64,000 nucleotides of DNA. Source: Lunularia cruciata. Taxonomy: Eukaryota; Streptophyta; Marchantiopsida; Lunulariales; Lunulariaceae. This document shows positions 33,660-45,686 of this stretch, piece after piece (position 1 is the stretch's first letter; each line of letters starts with the position of its first letter). Under the pieces are notes generated by a model. That model worked only from the letters and a program-made list of their open reading frames with translations. It ran no database searches and was not told the DNA's origin. The DNA is taken from contig OX419759.1 in assembly GCA_948567375.1 (NCBI GenBank), positions 24,529,493 to 24,593,492 on the forward strand, written 5' to 3'. The translations under genes and the position numbers were made by a program.

Positions 33660-36470
33660 CTTTGTGGCAATAGGGATGATGTGGTTCTTACTACTAGATT
33701 AGATGTGGTTGATAGTGGAATTGACTTGGTTGAGGAGCATGGGATCCACTCAACAACTAGTGGTTTATGGTAGGCAAAAATGGTTAGATTGGAAAAGGTA
33801 CTAGCTAGACCGGCCTTTAAGTAAGCACGGTTTACACTAGGGTTGTCTTATTGGATAAGCAAAGGGAAAAAAATAATTTGGTGGGACCTTCAAGGAAGGT
33901 TTATACACCATAGAGGATCTTATTAGACTTTGGTGCACAACCTCTTATGTTGGAGAAGGTTGCAATTGTCTATCTACAGTTATGGAAGACTGATGTGGAG
34001 AGGTGTCCATTTCAGATCTAGACATCTCTAGGTAGTGGTTCTATATAGTACATCACATATAGAGAGCTGGTTGTTCAAATTCAACCCAGTCATCCAACTG
34101 ATAGCTTTATGGTGAGAGCTTAGGCCATTGCAATTGTAGCTAAGTCATATGATGTGTTAGTTGGGAGAGTAGTGTTATACTCCATGGGTTTCAATATTGA
34201 CTATTAGGAGGAGACAACCTCTTATAGACCAGGTTGGCAGCCAGGTGAGGGATAAGTACTTTGCCTACCTACATGCTTTAGTAGTGGTAGTCTTGGCTCA
34301 CTACAATCTGGGACCATGGCAGCATCAGTTTTAGCTTTTAGTGGTTCTATTACCTGGCCTGGTGACTTATTGGAAGGGAACACCCATGTAGAGGATACTC
34401 TAGTACCAGAGGAGATCACTCAGATTTGGAGTACAAGTGAGATTGTTCCATCCACTTGGATGTTCCATTGTGGAGTTTAGAGGAGGCATTGTAGCAGCAT
34501 GTAGATCAATTGGTGCAATAGGCTTGGAATGGACCCTTTGTACCACTAGGTGACCAATGTAAGGATGAGCTTCCATAATCAATTACCTTGACACCTTTGG
34601 ATACCACACTCATTGCTTGGCAATATCCAATAAGATGGAGTATGTTTATTGGAGTTGTTTGGTGGGATTAGCACTAGACTAGCTATGGTATTACAAGTGA
34701 GTATATGAGTACATAGGTACTTGTATGTGAAGAGAGATGAGATTGCTAGGTGAGTCTCTCTTCATCATGTGGCACACTTGGCCCATTGGTATCATGAGTT
34801 ATTACCAATGTCAATAGTTAGAGATTAACTAAAAGCCTACCAGTAGACATTTTCTTACTAGGGGCGCATGATCTAGAGAGATATGGGCCTATTCATTTGG
34901 TGATTTTTGGATGGCCATGTAAGGGACATACATGCATTGGCCAAGGTTTGGGTCTTTAGAATCTCCATTCTGGTGTGTTTTGGGAGATGTTATGGATATT
35001 ATGACATCTCCAAGTTCATCATCTGTTTTTCTAGCTTACCTTTTGGAGAACATCCCTTTCATAAGTGATTCTCGCACCTAGGTGGTGGTAAGTACACTTC
35101 ATGTACATTCTTGGATGGGACTTGCTATGTTGTTAGATGCAGCTAGAGTAGGATCACAGGCTCATTGTCTTTGTCTTTGGTGGACAACCTCATACTTAGA
35201 GAGGTTATACAATGTGCTTATGATGGGATTCATTGACTAGACCACATCATTGTTGATGATATCTTGGATGTTGGGAGCTAGTCTCAAACGGTGGTAGTGG
35301 TTGATAGGTCACATATGGCAATGGTGAACCTAGTTGGATAGCCTAGAGCTACTTTTCCCACACTTATGAGTTTCCTAAGCTCTCATGTTGTTTGAGAGGG
35401 AGGTCTTGGACCGGTTTGGGACTCATAGTTGCAATAGTTGGTGGAGCCCAATGCCAATGAGAGAGAGCGGGCAATGAGTTTTTGCATTGGTATTACCATT
35501 GTTCCAAAAATGTCAGAGGCATCCAAGTGTCAAGTGTTAGGTTAGGCTATGGACCTAAACTATTTGACCTACATTGTGAGCCTTGGTTTAGCAGAGCAGC
35601 ATAGTATGCACCTGATAGGCATCACCACTTGGACACTTGTGAGCCATGTGCCTATCAAGACAATTCAAGCACATGCTGGGGGTGATGGAACGAGTGGATA
35701 GGGTATTCTTGGGACACAAACAATGGCTATTAGAGAGAGTGGTCTACTTGGAGTCCATGTAGGTGAGCGTGGTCTACTTGGATTACACCTTTGGTCTACT
35801 TGGGATGCAACTAGAGGACGTATGGAGCTTGCAGCCAAAGTAGAGAGAGTTTTTCACACTGAGGTTGGGACCTCTAGTACTTGGGAGCATAACAATACTA
35901 CTTTAAAGGGTCTAGTGTAGCAGCCAATTAGTGCATCTTCCACTCCTACAACAGTTACAAAGGATACTTGGGAGCCAAATCTTGGACCCAAGCTTACAAG
36001 AGAGGAAAGACAAAGGGTTTGGAGGTTCTTGAGGAGCTACACAAGTTGTTTTTTGTTCAATATGAAGGATTTGGGTGCTATGAAAGGACCTGGTATTTGG
36101 ATTAAGCTGATTAAGAATACACCAATTTTTTGATATCCCTATTGATATAGTGACATGGAGAGAACATTGATTTAGAGCCAGAGTAGTGACCTTTTTGAGG
36201 TTGGTTTGGTAGAGATTTCACATGGAAAGTATGCATCAGCTATAGGGATGCCTGCCAAGAAGGATATGCAAGGCAACTACACAAATAGGCAGATGTGTGG
36301 AGATTACTGTCTTTTCAACCAATGGACTAGGGTTGATTGTTATGCCATGCCTACATTGGAGGAGATCTTTGATGCATTTGGGCATGCAATGGTCTTTAGT
36401 ACTTTGGATCTTTGAGCAAGATATCATCAATTGCCGATAAGGGAGGAAGATAAGTCCAAGACAACATTTG
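33660..36470 (+). pseudogene. Ty3-C protease-methyltransferase-like-RT region
   Basis: Continues Ty3-C after the Ty3-B LTR. Protease-like: LLDFGAQPLMLEKVAI (about 33915), then SYDVLVGRVVLYSMGFNIDY (34145-34205). A methyltransferase-like domain spans 34640-35620. RT starts near 36210: MPAKKDMQGNYTNRQMCGDY, AMPTLEEIFDAFGHAMVFST, LPIREEDKSKTTF. The element breaks off at about 36470 at a fold-back junction; the remaining RT, RNase H and integrase are absent. Many C-to-T type stops. Confidence 0.75.
34640..35620 (+). pseudogene. C5-cytosine-methyltransferase-like domain in Ty3-C
   Basis: Reading across frameshifts and stops the + strand shows, in order: motif I as LLELFGGISTRLAMVL (34646), VHRYLYVKRDEIAR, motif IV as FGWPCKGHTCIGQG with the Pro-Cys pair at 34915-34920, motif VI as LLENIPF (35043), LLDAARVGSQAHCLCLWWT (about 35140-35200), NERERAMSFCIGIT (about 35457), and a motif X-like G-x-AMDLN (about 35540-35560). 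Order and spacing fit DNA C5 methyltransferases. Placement is between gypsy protease and RT. Heavily mutated here, surely inactive. Retrotransposon-borne methyltransferases are known from some algae and protists. Confidence 0.7.
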
Positions 36471-36527
36471 AGGTCTTTTCAAGCACTCCATTAAGTCCAA
36501 GATGTAATGGAGTGCTTGAAAAGACCT
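36471..36527. repeat. Perfect 23-bp inverted repeat with 11-nt loop
   Basis: Arms 36471-36493 and 36505-36527 are exact reverse complements, with loop AGTCCAAGATG. The 11-mer TAAGTCCAAGA occurs at 36451-36461 and again at 36492-36502. It marks the point where Ty3-C stops and copia-side DNA begins, so it looks like a repair or template-switch scar. Confidence 0.8.
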
Positions 36528-37309
36528 ATGCACCCAGGATGCATATGTTATTTTTAATATTCCATCACCAACAATCATAATCAATTCTTTTTCCTTGTCT
36601 ATCAAGAGATCCCATAGCCTCAAAGGAACATTTTCATGCAAAATTTCCATACTTTCTAATTAAGCTTGTTGAGATTTTCTTTAGTATCATACCCATAGAC
36701 TTTACCTTTGCCACAATTTCAAAATTGTTAGCTCTCTTACTTGGAAGAAAAATCAAGAAACACATCTCAATTTAGGTAGGTTGAGAATACTAACTAAACA
36801 TGCAAATCTTGGATCAATGGGAAACACATATCTTGACCCGTAGAGTCCAAAAAACACAATTTCTTGAAGGTGACCTTGTATAATACTTTATTAGAAAAAT
36901 AAGTGACAACTCTGATTGACTTGGAAAATTTCTACATTGAAAAAAGTACCAATTAGATTTGTTTTCTACACCTTTGGTTTCACCAAAAGTGACATTTTGT
37001 CCCAAAAATATTGTTTGGCCTTCCAAAGAGACTATAGAAGTTTTGAAAAAGCACTACCAATGGTAGAAAAACCTTTGAATGTCATAAGAATTAGATTTCT
37101 ACCAATTATGATGCTCTTGAACAATATATGTCTACCATATAGGCATATCAGTTTTGGGCAAAAATGCAATCTTGACCTCTAAAATTACAATTTTTTGCTC
37201 AAAAATGGTAAAATTGATGACCCCAATTGCATCAATGTGACCCTAAACTCTCAAATTGCTCTCACTTATCTTTCTTTATGTGCATGCACCCTTACTCAAC
37301 CTCTTACTT
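36528..37309 (-). other. 5' internal region (leader/gag remnant) of the copia element
   Basis: Lies between the copia PBS and the break at the fold-back. Read on -, fragments such as KVKSMGMILKKISTSLIRKY are weakly Gag-like, but no domain is certain. Confidence 0.4.
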
Positions 37310-37321
37310 GCTCTGATACCA
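37310..37321 (-). other. Copia primer-binding site
   Basis: On -, TGGTATCAGAGC directly follows the 5' LTR end GTTTCACA. It is the standard plant copia site complementary to initiator-methionine tRNA. Confidence 0.92.
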
Positions 37322-37542
37322 TGTGAAACAACATGAGCATTAGACCAAGACTCCAAGAACATTAATAAAGGACCGTGAAAGAGAGAGAGAGAGCACACAA
37401 GGAAAATAAGCAAAAATGAGTAGTGATAAGGAACTCCTCTCATGTATCTATAGTGTGAATATGTGTCCAAAACCCTAATACAACTATACAATGAGAATTA
37501 AGTCACTAATCCAGTCACTAAGAGCTTGGGATCATATCAACA
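37322..37542 (-). repeat. 5' LTR of the copia element
   Basis: On -, TGTTGATATGATCCC...TTTCACA, 221 bp, pairing with 14691-14906. Followed outside by TGCAT, the same pentamer that precedes 14691. Confidence 0.88.
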
Positions 37543-38127
37543 TGCATAGGTGTGCACATAACTTTACATGGACTTGGTAAGGATGCTTCTATGTTCCGTA
37601 AGAAAAATAATTCTAAAAGGTATATTCTTTGAAGTCTACACTTGAAGTAGGGAGAGCCATGCATATCATGCCTTGATATAAAAATTATTTTTTTAATTGT
37701 GAAAAACTAAAAATCCTCATATTTGAGGTTGTCAAGTAATTCTCAAAATATGGAAGCTAAGCTTGGGTAGAGAGAGCTATGCATTGAATGCTACTGACAT
37801 AGCATTGTTATTCCTTTTAAAATTTTGAAATACAAAAAATCATCAATTTGAGGTTTTTAAATATTTTTTTTTTTTGCATAATTTTTTTGCACACAAATAT
37901 GGAATGTTATGCACATAATGCACATACAATTCACATGGATTGTGATTTTTATCAATAAAAAGTATTTATGATGAATATTATTCTAAAATATAGTCATAAA
38001 AATATAAATGTGCTAAAAAATATAGCATATTTAACAATAATTTTATATAATACCTCTAAAAGATAAAGAATAATATTCAACAAATCAAGAACAATGAATA
38101 GCTCTTAGTTATTGTGGATGGTTGTTT
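37543..38127. other. AT-rich spacer
   Basis: No coding frame or repeat recognised; contains poly-T near 37865. Together with 14.6 kb it is the pre-insertion host DNA of the copia element. Confidence 0.5.
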
Positions 38128-38820
38128 TGTAACACCCATTTGTGCATGTGTATGGTATTTTGATATTTAGCTTGGTATAATAAATACTTAAGAGAAATTA
38201 TTTATTTAGAAATGAAGGATGGTTCTACATTAGTCATGATTAGCTAAAGTTAATCAAAGCTAAGATAGAGAGTACCTTACTTTAGAGGAAACGGAAAAGA
38301 TGAGCACCATTATTTTGGATTCTAGTGTGTTGACTTGGTATTATTTGTAGGTGTTTGGCTTTGAGGAAAGAGTTGAGAACTCTTGGGCCCGCAAGCCTTT
38401 TTGTTTTGGATTCTTCTATAGTCCAAGGATAGTCCATGTGAAGGGATCCTTGACTTAGTGGTTGGGTCAAGATAAGAACACATGCTTAGTGGAATATGCC
38501 CATGTGGATGGATATTCCTTTTTTACTTTTTGGCTTTATTTGACTTTTAGCCTAGTAACTTGAGCTACTTTGGTAAATAATAACTTTAGTGCATAACTAT
38601 TTCACAAGTATATAAACAAGGGATGAGGAGGTACTCAACATCCTTTCATTTGCAACTATCTCTCTCTCATTGAGTTCTCTAGTAAGCAATGTCTTGAGTC
38701 TTGGAGTGTTAGCCTTGGAGGAGTGTGATGGAGTTGAGGTTCCTTGCCTTCTTAGTCCATAGTGCACTACCATAATAGCCATCAGATGTTCATCCTTAGT
38801 GAGAGACAAGCTATCTCACA
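38128..38820 (+). repeat. Lone Ty3-A LTR, inverted relative to the others
   Basis: Starts TGTAACACCCATTTGTGC and ends AGCTATCTCACA; aligns in reverse to the LTRs at 19183 and 45915. The flanks (TGTTT / ATTCA) do not match, so it is not a clean solo LTR; it may be a remnant of a rearranged element. Confidence 0.8.
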
Positions 38821-41800
38821 ATTCACACTAGAAGATATTTGTCCTTTCTAAAACATGTCCAAAAAGTCTCCAAATCATAAGGAAAAGTTAAGTTTAATTG
38901 AATATGCAAGAAGAGTTTCCAGCATTATGCCCAACCTTAAACGTTGTTCCTAATTCTGTCCTCATGATGATATGTAATCATGAAGATATAGCCTTGTGGT
39001 GGGCAAAATCCATATATAAATACCTTAAAAGAAGCTCTATTTTGTCAAAAATGGATGTGTGGATACAATCTCCAAGGATAGAACCTTTAATAGAATTTTT
39101 CACTTGATATGGATTCTTAGGCTGATGATTTTAATCTCTCAATCCCTAGTCACAAGATCCTTGATTTGCTACCATTGCTATAGCTATCCTCTAGTACACT
39201 ACAAATCTCTGTCCACATTTTATTGTTGCAGATCTTTGTACATATACCATCCCGAGGTATCTATAAACCATAAATCTTGAAATTGGTATAAGTATTGTTG
39301 GCTACTCCAATCATTCTCTTATGTTTAATGATGAATTTGATAGTTATTTCATTGCTAGTTTTACGACCAATCTGGTTAGCCTTTGGTTTGCCTCTTTTGA
39401 AGTAACTAATTACCTTATATTTTGTGAAATTGCACAAGAAATTTTATTTTTTCAACAAGAGTACCTTTAAGATGGAAAAAAGGGCTTGGAGAATTTTGGA
39501 AGTAAAGATGTTATCAAGTGGTGGTCTTTATATTGGCCAATTTGGCAACAATAAGTTCACATTTAAAATCATATTCACAAATCCTTTTGAAGATAAAGGG
39601 TACATTATCAAGGGAGAAATATTCATCCTTTACATGGGACCCAACCATCATGTCTCACAAAGAACAAATCAATGGTATCATACAAAAGTGCTAAAAAGCT
39701 AAGTTGGCACTAAAGAACTTGATTTCATGATGGAGATAGGTGCCTTTGTTCATAATGAGAAGCTTTGGTGCATAATGAGGTGTTTATGGCCAAATATTGA
39801 CTATAAGAATAATATCTTGTATCTTGTTAGGACCCAAGGAGAAGTAGGGCTTTTGGTAGCAATCCAAATATTGTCAACACATTTTTGATGATGGATAAAA
39901 TAATTCTTGATGATGGTGGAATCTTTGATATTTTTTATGATGCCTTAATGAGAATTGAAGGGATTTATGTCCAAAAGACTTCCTTATACCATATGCTAAC
40001 ATATATAATGATTTCAAAATTTTAAATAGAACTTTACACAACTTGATATTGATGGTTTTAAGTAGTTTCAATTGCTTTGGCAAAACAACCATGATAGGAA
40101 TGGATTTTGTTGCATTAGAAGCTTTGGATCCAACAATCAAAACCACTTGGCTATTTGGATTGGATCAAGAAGGTGCTACTTTGATCATTAATAAAGCTTT
40201 AATGTTCTCTCTTGAGCTTCAACATTTTCTTGTGGAGGCTGTGCAATCATCCTTTGTACAAGTAGGGGATTTTTGAATCAGGCATCATCCATGATAACAA
40301 TAATTCTCAATAAAACCACTCAATAAATTAAGTTTATCAATGTTGGCAACTTCCAAAGATATGCACATGAAGTTGATTGAGCATGAGCATGAGCATGAAG
40401 TTGATTGAGAAAATTAGGTGCCTTGGGCAGTTTGATACCCATTATTAAAACTTGGATAAGGTGGCAAAAGGCTTGATATCCATGGCCAGCAATGCTAATG
40501 AGCACTTGTACAAGATAGCCTTGAATAGGTTATGACTACTCATGAATAAGATTAAGCAACTTTAAAATAGAAAGGCTATTGAAAAATCTAGCTTGCTTGA
40601 AGCTCAAAATCTTTTGAAGCAACAGGCTATTAAGATTTGGAACTATCAAAGTAGACAATGAAAATGGATTGAGATTCATCCAAAAGAAGTGAAAAATGAC
40701 AAGTGGATACCATTTTTTGACATGTCAAAGTATTAGTCGGCTTGGTTCTCTTGGACATTGTGCAAATAGCTCCAAATGTTTATTACATCAACCAAAGAAT
40801 ATAGTTAAATAATTGTTGTGGTTTCACAATAAAGAGATAGCTAGATGATTAATTAAGTGTATGGTCTATGTTATCCATATAAGACATCCTCATTATGTCA
40901 AATGGAGACTCCAAATGGTTACCAATGAAAAAGTTTATTAAAATATGATATCATACAAATTTTTGTCCTTGTGAGGATGTATGCTCATTTACATGCTTCT
41001 CTTTAGAAGCTTCCAAGCATATATCCTAGAGTCCAGGACCTTCTCTTGATCAAAATATAATATTCTATAGTATTAAGTCAGATCCACCTAACTTGACCTA
41101 CCTCCATAACCAAAGGTCACAAACTTGGTTAAACTAATAAAATTTAGCATCTTTATATACCAAGTCAATTTAACCATACAAACTCCATGATGGAGGTCTT
41201 AATCCCTTATATTCTAAACTAATCCACTACTCTAATATAGGATTCTCTTAAGAGATCACACTCTAATATTATCTGATTTAAAAATTCTCTAAGCAATCTC
41301 ATTGACTATCCAATCACTAAATATCAAATCATGGTCATCATTTCATATGAACTTATCTAGAGATACCTTTAAGTTATACTAGACTTAGCTTGTTATAACT
41401 AGCTTAATACCACCAAAATACTACTAGAGACTAATGTAAATCCTAGGATTTTATATTCATCCATAGAATTATTTTTCACTAAATCAAGTACCATAATAGA
41501 TAAGTTTTTAATTTATCATAGTTTACTCTATAAATGTATCTACCTCCAATCTTTTTCATACCATAAGTATTATTATTATAGATATTTTTGTAATATAAGG
41601 ACCAAAATAATTAAGTAGCAACTCCTTCTTTCCTCTTGTAACAAATAGAATCAAAGAGCATTTACATAATCTACTTAATTAAAATGTGGTATTCTCTTGA
41701 TTTGGACCGATTCTTAACTACAAACAGATTTGTAAGAAGGTACTATGTTGTATCTCCAAAGCATGTCCTTGTCAAAATTTTACAAGAATTGAGAAGAACA

Positions 41801-42400
41801 GGTTGATAATTTTAAGTTCCAAGAAAAATGCATTTGTAGGTTTTGATCTTTGTAATTCTCTCAATGATAAAATGATGAAGGAGAAAAATACTCTAAAGCA
41901 TGGAAAGAGTGAGCAAGAGAGATTACTTCTTTTGGTTTAAATGTCACATTTGTAAGACTACAAAGAATATTTGGTTGACCAATCCTAAAAAGTATCTCTC
42001 CATGATCCATGAATAAGATGCATCAGGTACCTAGCTGCTCACACTTAGACTTCACAATTCATTAATCTCCATGGAAACTCATGCTTAGAACCAATTCACT
42101 TGAGAGCTATGTGAAGGACCAGATTTAATAGTCTGTTTGACCTAAGCGGTGAAAAGCTCAGTCTATGAAGTAAGCTTAGTACAGTGTCACAAAAAAGATT
42201 CACATTCCCATGTCATACTATGATTAGCCCTCTCTTAACTACACATTGGGTCACCATATAAAAGCACAAAGGATAGTGTTCTACCATTATTGTGCAATTG
42301 CATGAGTAGCATGCATAATGCCTGATAGTTGGAAACTATGAACTCTCAACAAATAATGAACCTGTACAAAGAAAACTTGTCGGTGAGTTTGACTTAATTC
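38821..42400. other. Unrecognised decayed DNA
   Basis: AT-rich, CpG-poor. Small open frames (39424-39702 and 40043-40276 on +, 39874-40146 on -) have no recognisable domain. A short GCATGA-type run occurs near 40380-40400. Probably old repeats beyond my recognition. Confidence 0.4.
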
Positions 42401-42589
42401 TTCTTGGCTGCAACAATTGCTGCACTATGTTTTGAAAGAAGATCTCTCCTTCTCATTTGACAATGCCAACTGTTCTTGTTACTATCTATTACCACAGTTG
42501 CTTATGCTGTCCATTCTTGACTCTAATCTGATCTCATTTGCTCCAAATTTGTCTAGTCTTTTCTTTAGGTCTGTGACATTCTACCTCCT

Positions 42590-43190
42590 GCTGTTCTTAA
42601 GCTCTTATTCTTCTTTTCCTACCTTGTTGTCCTCACCCTATTCTCCTTTGATTCCTCTCTCTCTGCCTTCTCTGAATTCCTCTCTCCCTTATGTTTCTTG
42701 TCTTCTCCTACCTCCTTTGATTCCTCTCGCCCTTGCCTTCCTTGTTTCCTGTCCAAACTCCCTTTTTCCTAGTCGATTCTACCCAACCTTCCTTTCTCTA
42801 CTTGAGTCCACTCTCTCTGCCTTCTCTAAATTCTCTCCCTTATGTTTCATATCTTCTCCTTTCTCATTTGATTCATCTCTCTCTGCATTTCTTGTCTTCT
42901 CCTTTCTCCTTTGATTCCTCTCTCTTTGCATTTCCTGTCCACTCCTTTCTCTTGCGATTCCTCTCTCTCTCTCTCCCTTCTTTGAATTCCTCTCTCCCTT
43001 GCATTATCTATCTTCTCTTTTCTCGTTTGATTCCTCTCTTCCATGTGTTTCCTATCTTCTCCTTTCTCCTTCAATTCTTCTCTCTCTACATTTCCTATCA
43101 TCTCCTTCCTTCCTCTCTCTCTCTTTTTCTTTTTCTTTGAATTCCTCTCTCCCTTGCCCTCCTTGTTCATTGTCCAAAACTCCCTTATTT
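42590..43190. repeat. CT-rich minisatellite, ~43-bp unit
   Basis: Units of the type TCTTCTCCTTTCTCNTTTGA + TTCCTCTCTCTCTGCATTTC recur with starts at 42852, 42895 and 42938, and with more variable spacing on both sides. The + strand is almost pure pyrimidine. On - it gives a 153-codon open frame (43308-42847) of Lys/Glu/Arg repeats, which I regard as a by-product of the repeat. Confidence 0.85.
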
Positions 43191-43366
43191 TTCTGGTCGA
43201 TTCTTCCAAACCTTCCTTTCTCAACTTGATTCCTCCAAAAACCCTTTCCTTCTTGTCCTTTTCCACCCCAAGATTCACAACATCCATGGTGCCTTTCACT
43301 TGATCCATGTCCTTTTATTGCTGGGTGTTCCATATCAGTCTCTTTGCAAATACCTCCAATAGGAAG

Positions 43367-43476
43367 TCCCCATCATTGACAATGAAAAACTAATTATCTG
43401 CTCATTGTACACCCATAAAACTCCCCATCATTGACAATGAAAAACTAAGTATCTGCTCATTGTACACCCATAAAAC
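43367..43476. repeat. 55-bp tandem duplication
   Basis: TCCCCATCATTGACAATG starts at 43367 and at 43422; the two units differ at about one position, so the duplication is recent. Confidence 0.9.
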
Positions 43477-43759
43477 TCATATTCTACTAATGAGAGAATT
43501 GCAGACAAGAGCATAAACCCCTCCACCCACCTTGGAACCAGTGTTGGTTTCCTAAATATGGTACCCTAGATCATCTCAAAATAAAAATGAATGAGCTCCA
43601 ATTTCTACAAATACTAAAGTTCACTATTAGAATCCTAAAGTTAACGGCTACAACTAGCATTTTAACTAAATCTACATAATTTTCTACTAGTTTACCTACC
43701 ACACTAAATAGCACTAATGTAACATATAGATTGGTTTCCAAACAACACCAGCAAATTGA

Positions 43760-44181
43760 CACCTTTCAAAATTTTGGCAAAGGTAATCCAAATGTACTTC
43801 TCTTTGACCAAACACACAAAAATCATCCATAAAGACCTCCACAATTTGAGCAAAAAATCTTTGAATATTGCATTCATCATCCACTAGAAAGTAGCTTAAG
43901 CATTACACAATCCAAAGGGCATTTGGTTGTAAGCAAAAGTGCACAATTGGTAGTGAATGTGGTTTTATCCTTATCTTCTCTCAAATGGATACTTGATTAT
44001 AGCTTGAAAATCCATCAGGAAAAGTATAGCAAGGGTGACCATCTACTTGATCCAAAATTGTATTGGCAAAAGGTAAGGGATGATGATCCTTCCTTGTAAT
44101 TGCATTCAACTTGCGGAAGTCTTGGCACTGTGAATCTTCCCAATCTTCTTCTTTGGAACAATGACTATAGGGGAAACCCAC
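43760..44181 (-). pseudogene. Ty3-B reverse transcriptase, partial
   Basis: DFRKLNAITRKDHHPLPFAN, DQVDGHPCYTFPDGFSSYNQ, then after frameshifts VEVFMDDFCVFGQREVHLDY, which keeps both catalytic aspartates. The palm/thumb remainder is absent. Confidence 0.8.
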
Positions 44182-44519
44182 TCATTGCTCAAGACTGGAA
44201 AAATTATCCCAACCCTTAAGTACTTGTTGATCTCATCTTTTACCAGGAGTGAGTACTTGGGTTTAGGCGATATTGTCTTTGCCGAACTAGAACTGGACCT
44301 TCAATCAGATCAATCTAATGCTCTCTAAATTGTCATGGAATACCCAAAATTTTATTAATCAACCAAGTGGTACTCTATAAATAGGGTAGTGTATCCTGGC
44401 AACTCCTCCAAAGTGACTTACTTTAAAATTTTCAAAATTTTACATTTGGTCAAGATAACGTCTTTACAGTCATCAAGGTTGATGACTCCTTCAATGTGAC
44501 TGACTCGGCTTAACTCAAG

Positions 44520-45178
44520 TCAAACATCAGTCAACTCCCCTTCCTCCAGATCATCTTCACCCGAGGTGATGTCATATGGGTCTTTATCTTTGACCTCCAT
44601 CTCATAGCACTCCAAGTAATTGACCTGGACTTCATCTTTGGAGACTTTGGAAGGTGAATCTTTGGATTCATCTTTGTCTTCTAACAAAGTTGTGTCTCCG
44701 AGGTGGAGAACCTTCATCCAACTCACAATCACCAGCTTTTGGTCTTTGGAAAAGATGTCCTTAAATCTCAACTTTTGTTGGTGACAATCCACAATAACTT
44801 GGGCATTGTACAACCATGGTCTTCTGATCAACAGCGGGTAACCAGTTTTGGTCACTAGTCTCAACATAATGTAATTCAACTTAGAGAGCACTCTCCAATG
44901 ATCATATTGATATTCAACAACATGCTCAAAGGCCATCTCTTGGTTTGGTCTGCAAACTTCAAAATTCAGGGTGTTTGCTCAAATGTATGGTACAATAAAT
45001 GATTTTTTGTGTCCTCTATCATGAAATTTCTACTAGAACCCAAATCAATGAGTATTGGTGTAATCATGCAACTCATGATCACTACATCCACTTTGGGAGA
45101 TCCCAAATCCTCTTGTTCAAAAAAATAAATGGCTGGCAAGTTTTTCTTAGTCATTGCCCTTACTTTCTTGAGGGTCAA
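44520..45178 (-). pseudogene. Ty3-B aspartic protease
   Basis: SPKVDVVIMSCMITPILIDL followed by GSSRNFM gives a retropepsin site with DLGSS in place of the usual DSGSS or DTGAS. Further on GYPLLIRRPWLYNAQVIVDC is the conserved second half (cf. ILGRPWL). An acidic Ser/Asp-rich linker to RT follows. Confidence 0.75.
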
Positions 45179-45686
45179 ACTTAGTTGCTTCTTATACAGC
45201 TTGTTGTCCTCTCACAAGTGTTTGAATGTGACATTAGCATTGTGGACACCAAATCTACCACAATATCATATTGGTATACTCCTCCCAACTTCACCTTCTT
45301 CACCCTTGACTTCAGGTTAGAAGTCTCTCCTTGTTCAAATTGGACTTTAAGGACACTTCATGATGGTGATTGAAGTACCGATGGTCTTGACCCAAGGTTC
45401 TTTGGGTTTACCCACCTTGACTTTGGATCTGATGTCAGCTGGAAACACTTGAGGCTTTGTCTTTTTACTTTCCTCCAAACTCATCTCCCGAGTTTGTTGT
45501 ATTGCTTCTTGTATTTCATTTTGCAAGGCCACGGCTTTGGCTTTGGCTAGAATTTTCTCCTCCTTCACAAAAAGAATGGCGTTTGGATGCAGCCTCTTCC
45601 ACTTTTGTGAAGACAAAGACATCGTACTTACTTGTTTGGGATCATGCTTCTTCTTACTAGTGCATGTCTCAACTTTTGAGGTCTGA

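Larger units (their letters stand above)
14691..37542 (-). mobile_element. Ty1/copia retrotransposon, expanded to 22.9 kb by nested insertions
   Basis: Outer borders are a 3' LTR (14691-14906) and a 5' LTR (37322-37542), both TG...CA-type and alignable along their length. The pentamer TGCAT directly flanks both ends (14686-14690 and 37543-37547), as expected for the target duplication of one insertion. A methionine-tRNA-type primer-binding site follows the 5' LTR and a purine tract precedes the 3' LTR. RT and RNase H remnants lie at 14920-17057. Gag, protease and integrase are largely missing or unrecognisable; about 0.8 kb of leader/gag region remains at 36528-37309. Everything between 17058 and about 36.5 kb belongs to other elements. 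Dead: many stops. Confidence 0.8.

Noticed and set aside
37310-37321. tRNA gene fragment
   Set aside because: The match to tRNA-Met is limited to the 12-nt primer-binding site of the copia element.
38128-38820. Clean solo LTR of Ty3-A
   Set aside because: The flanking pentamers differ, so I call it only a lone LTR of uncertain history.
42417-43308. Long Ser/Leu/Pro (+) and Lys/Glu/Arg (-) frames
   Set aside because: Both follow from the CT-rich minisatellite; no start context, domain or non-repeat part supports a gene.
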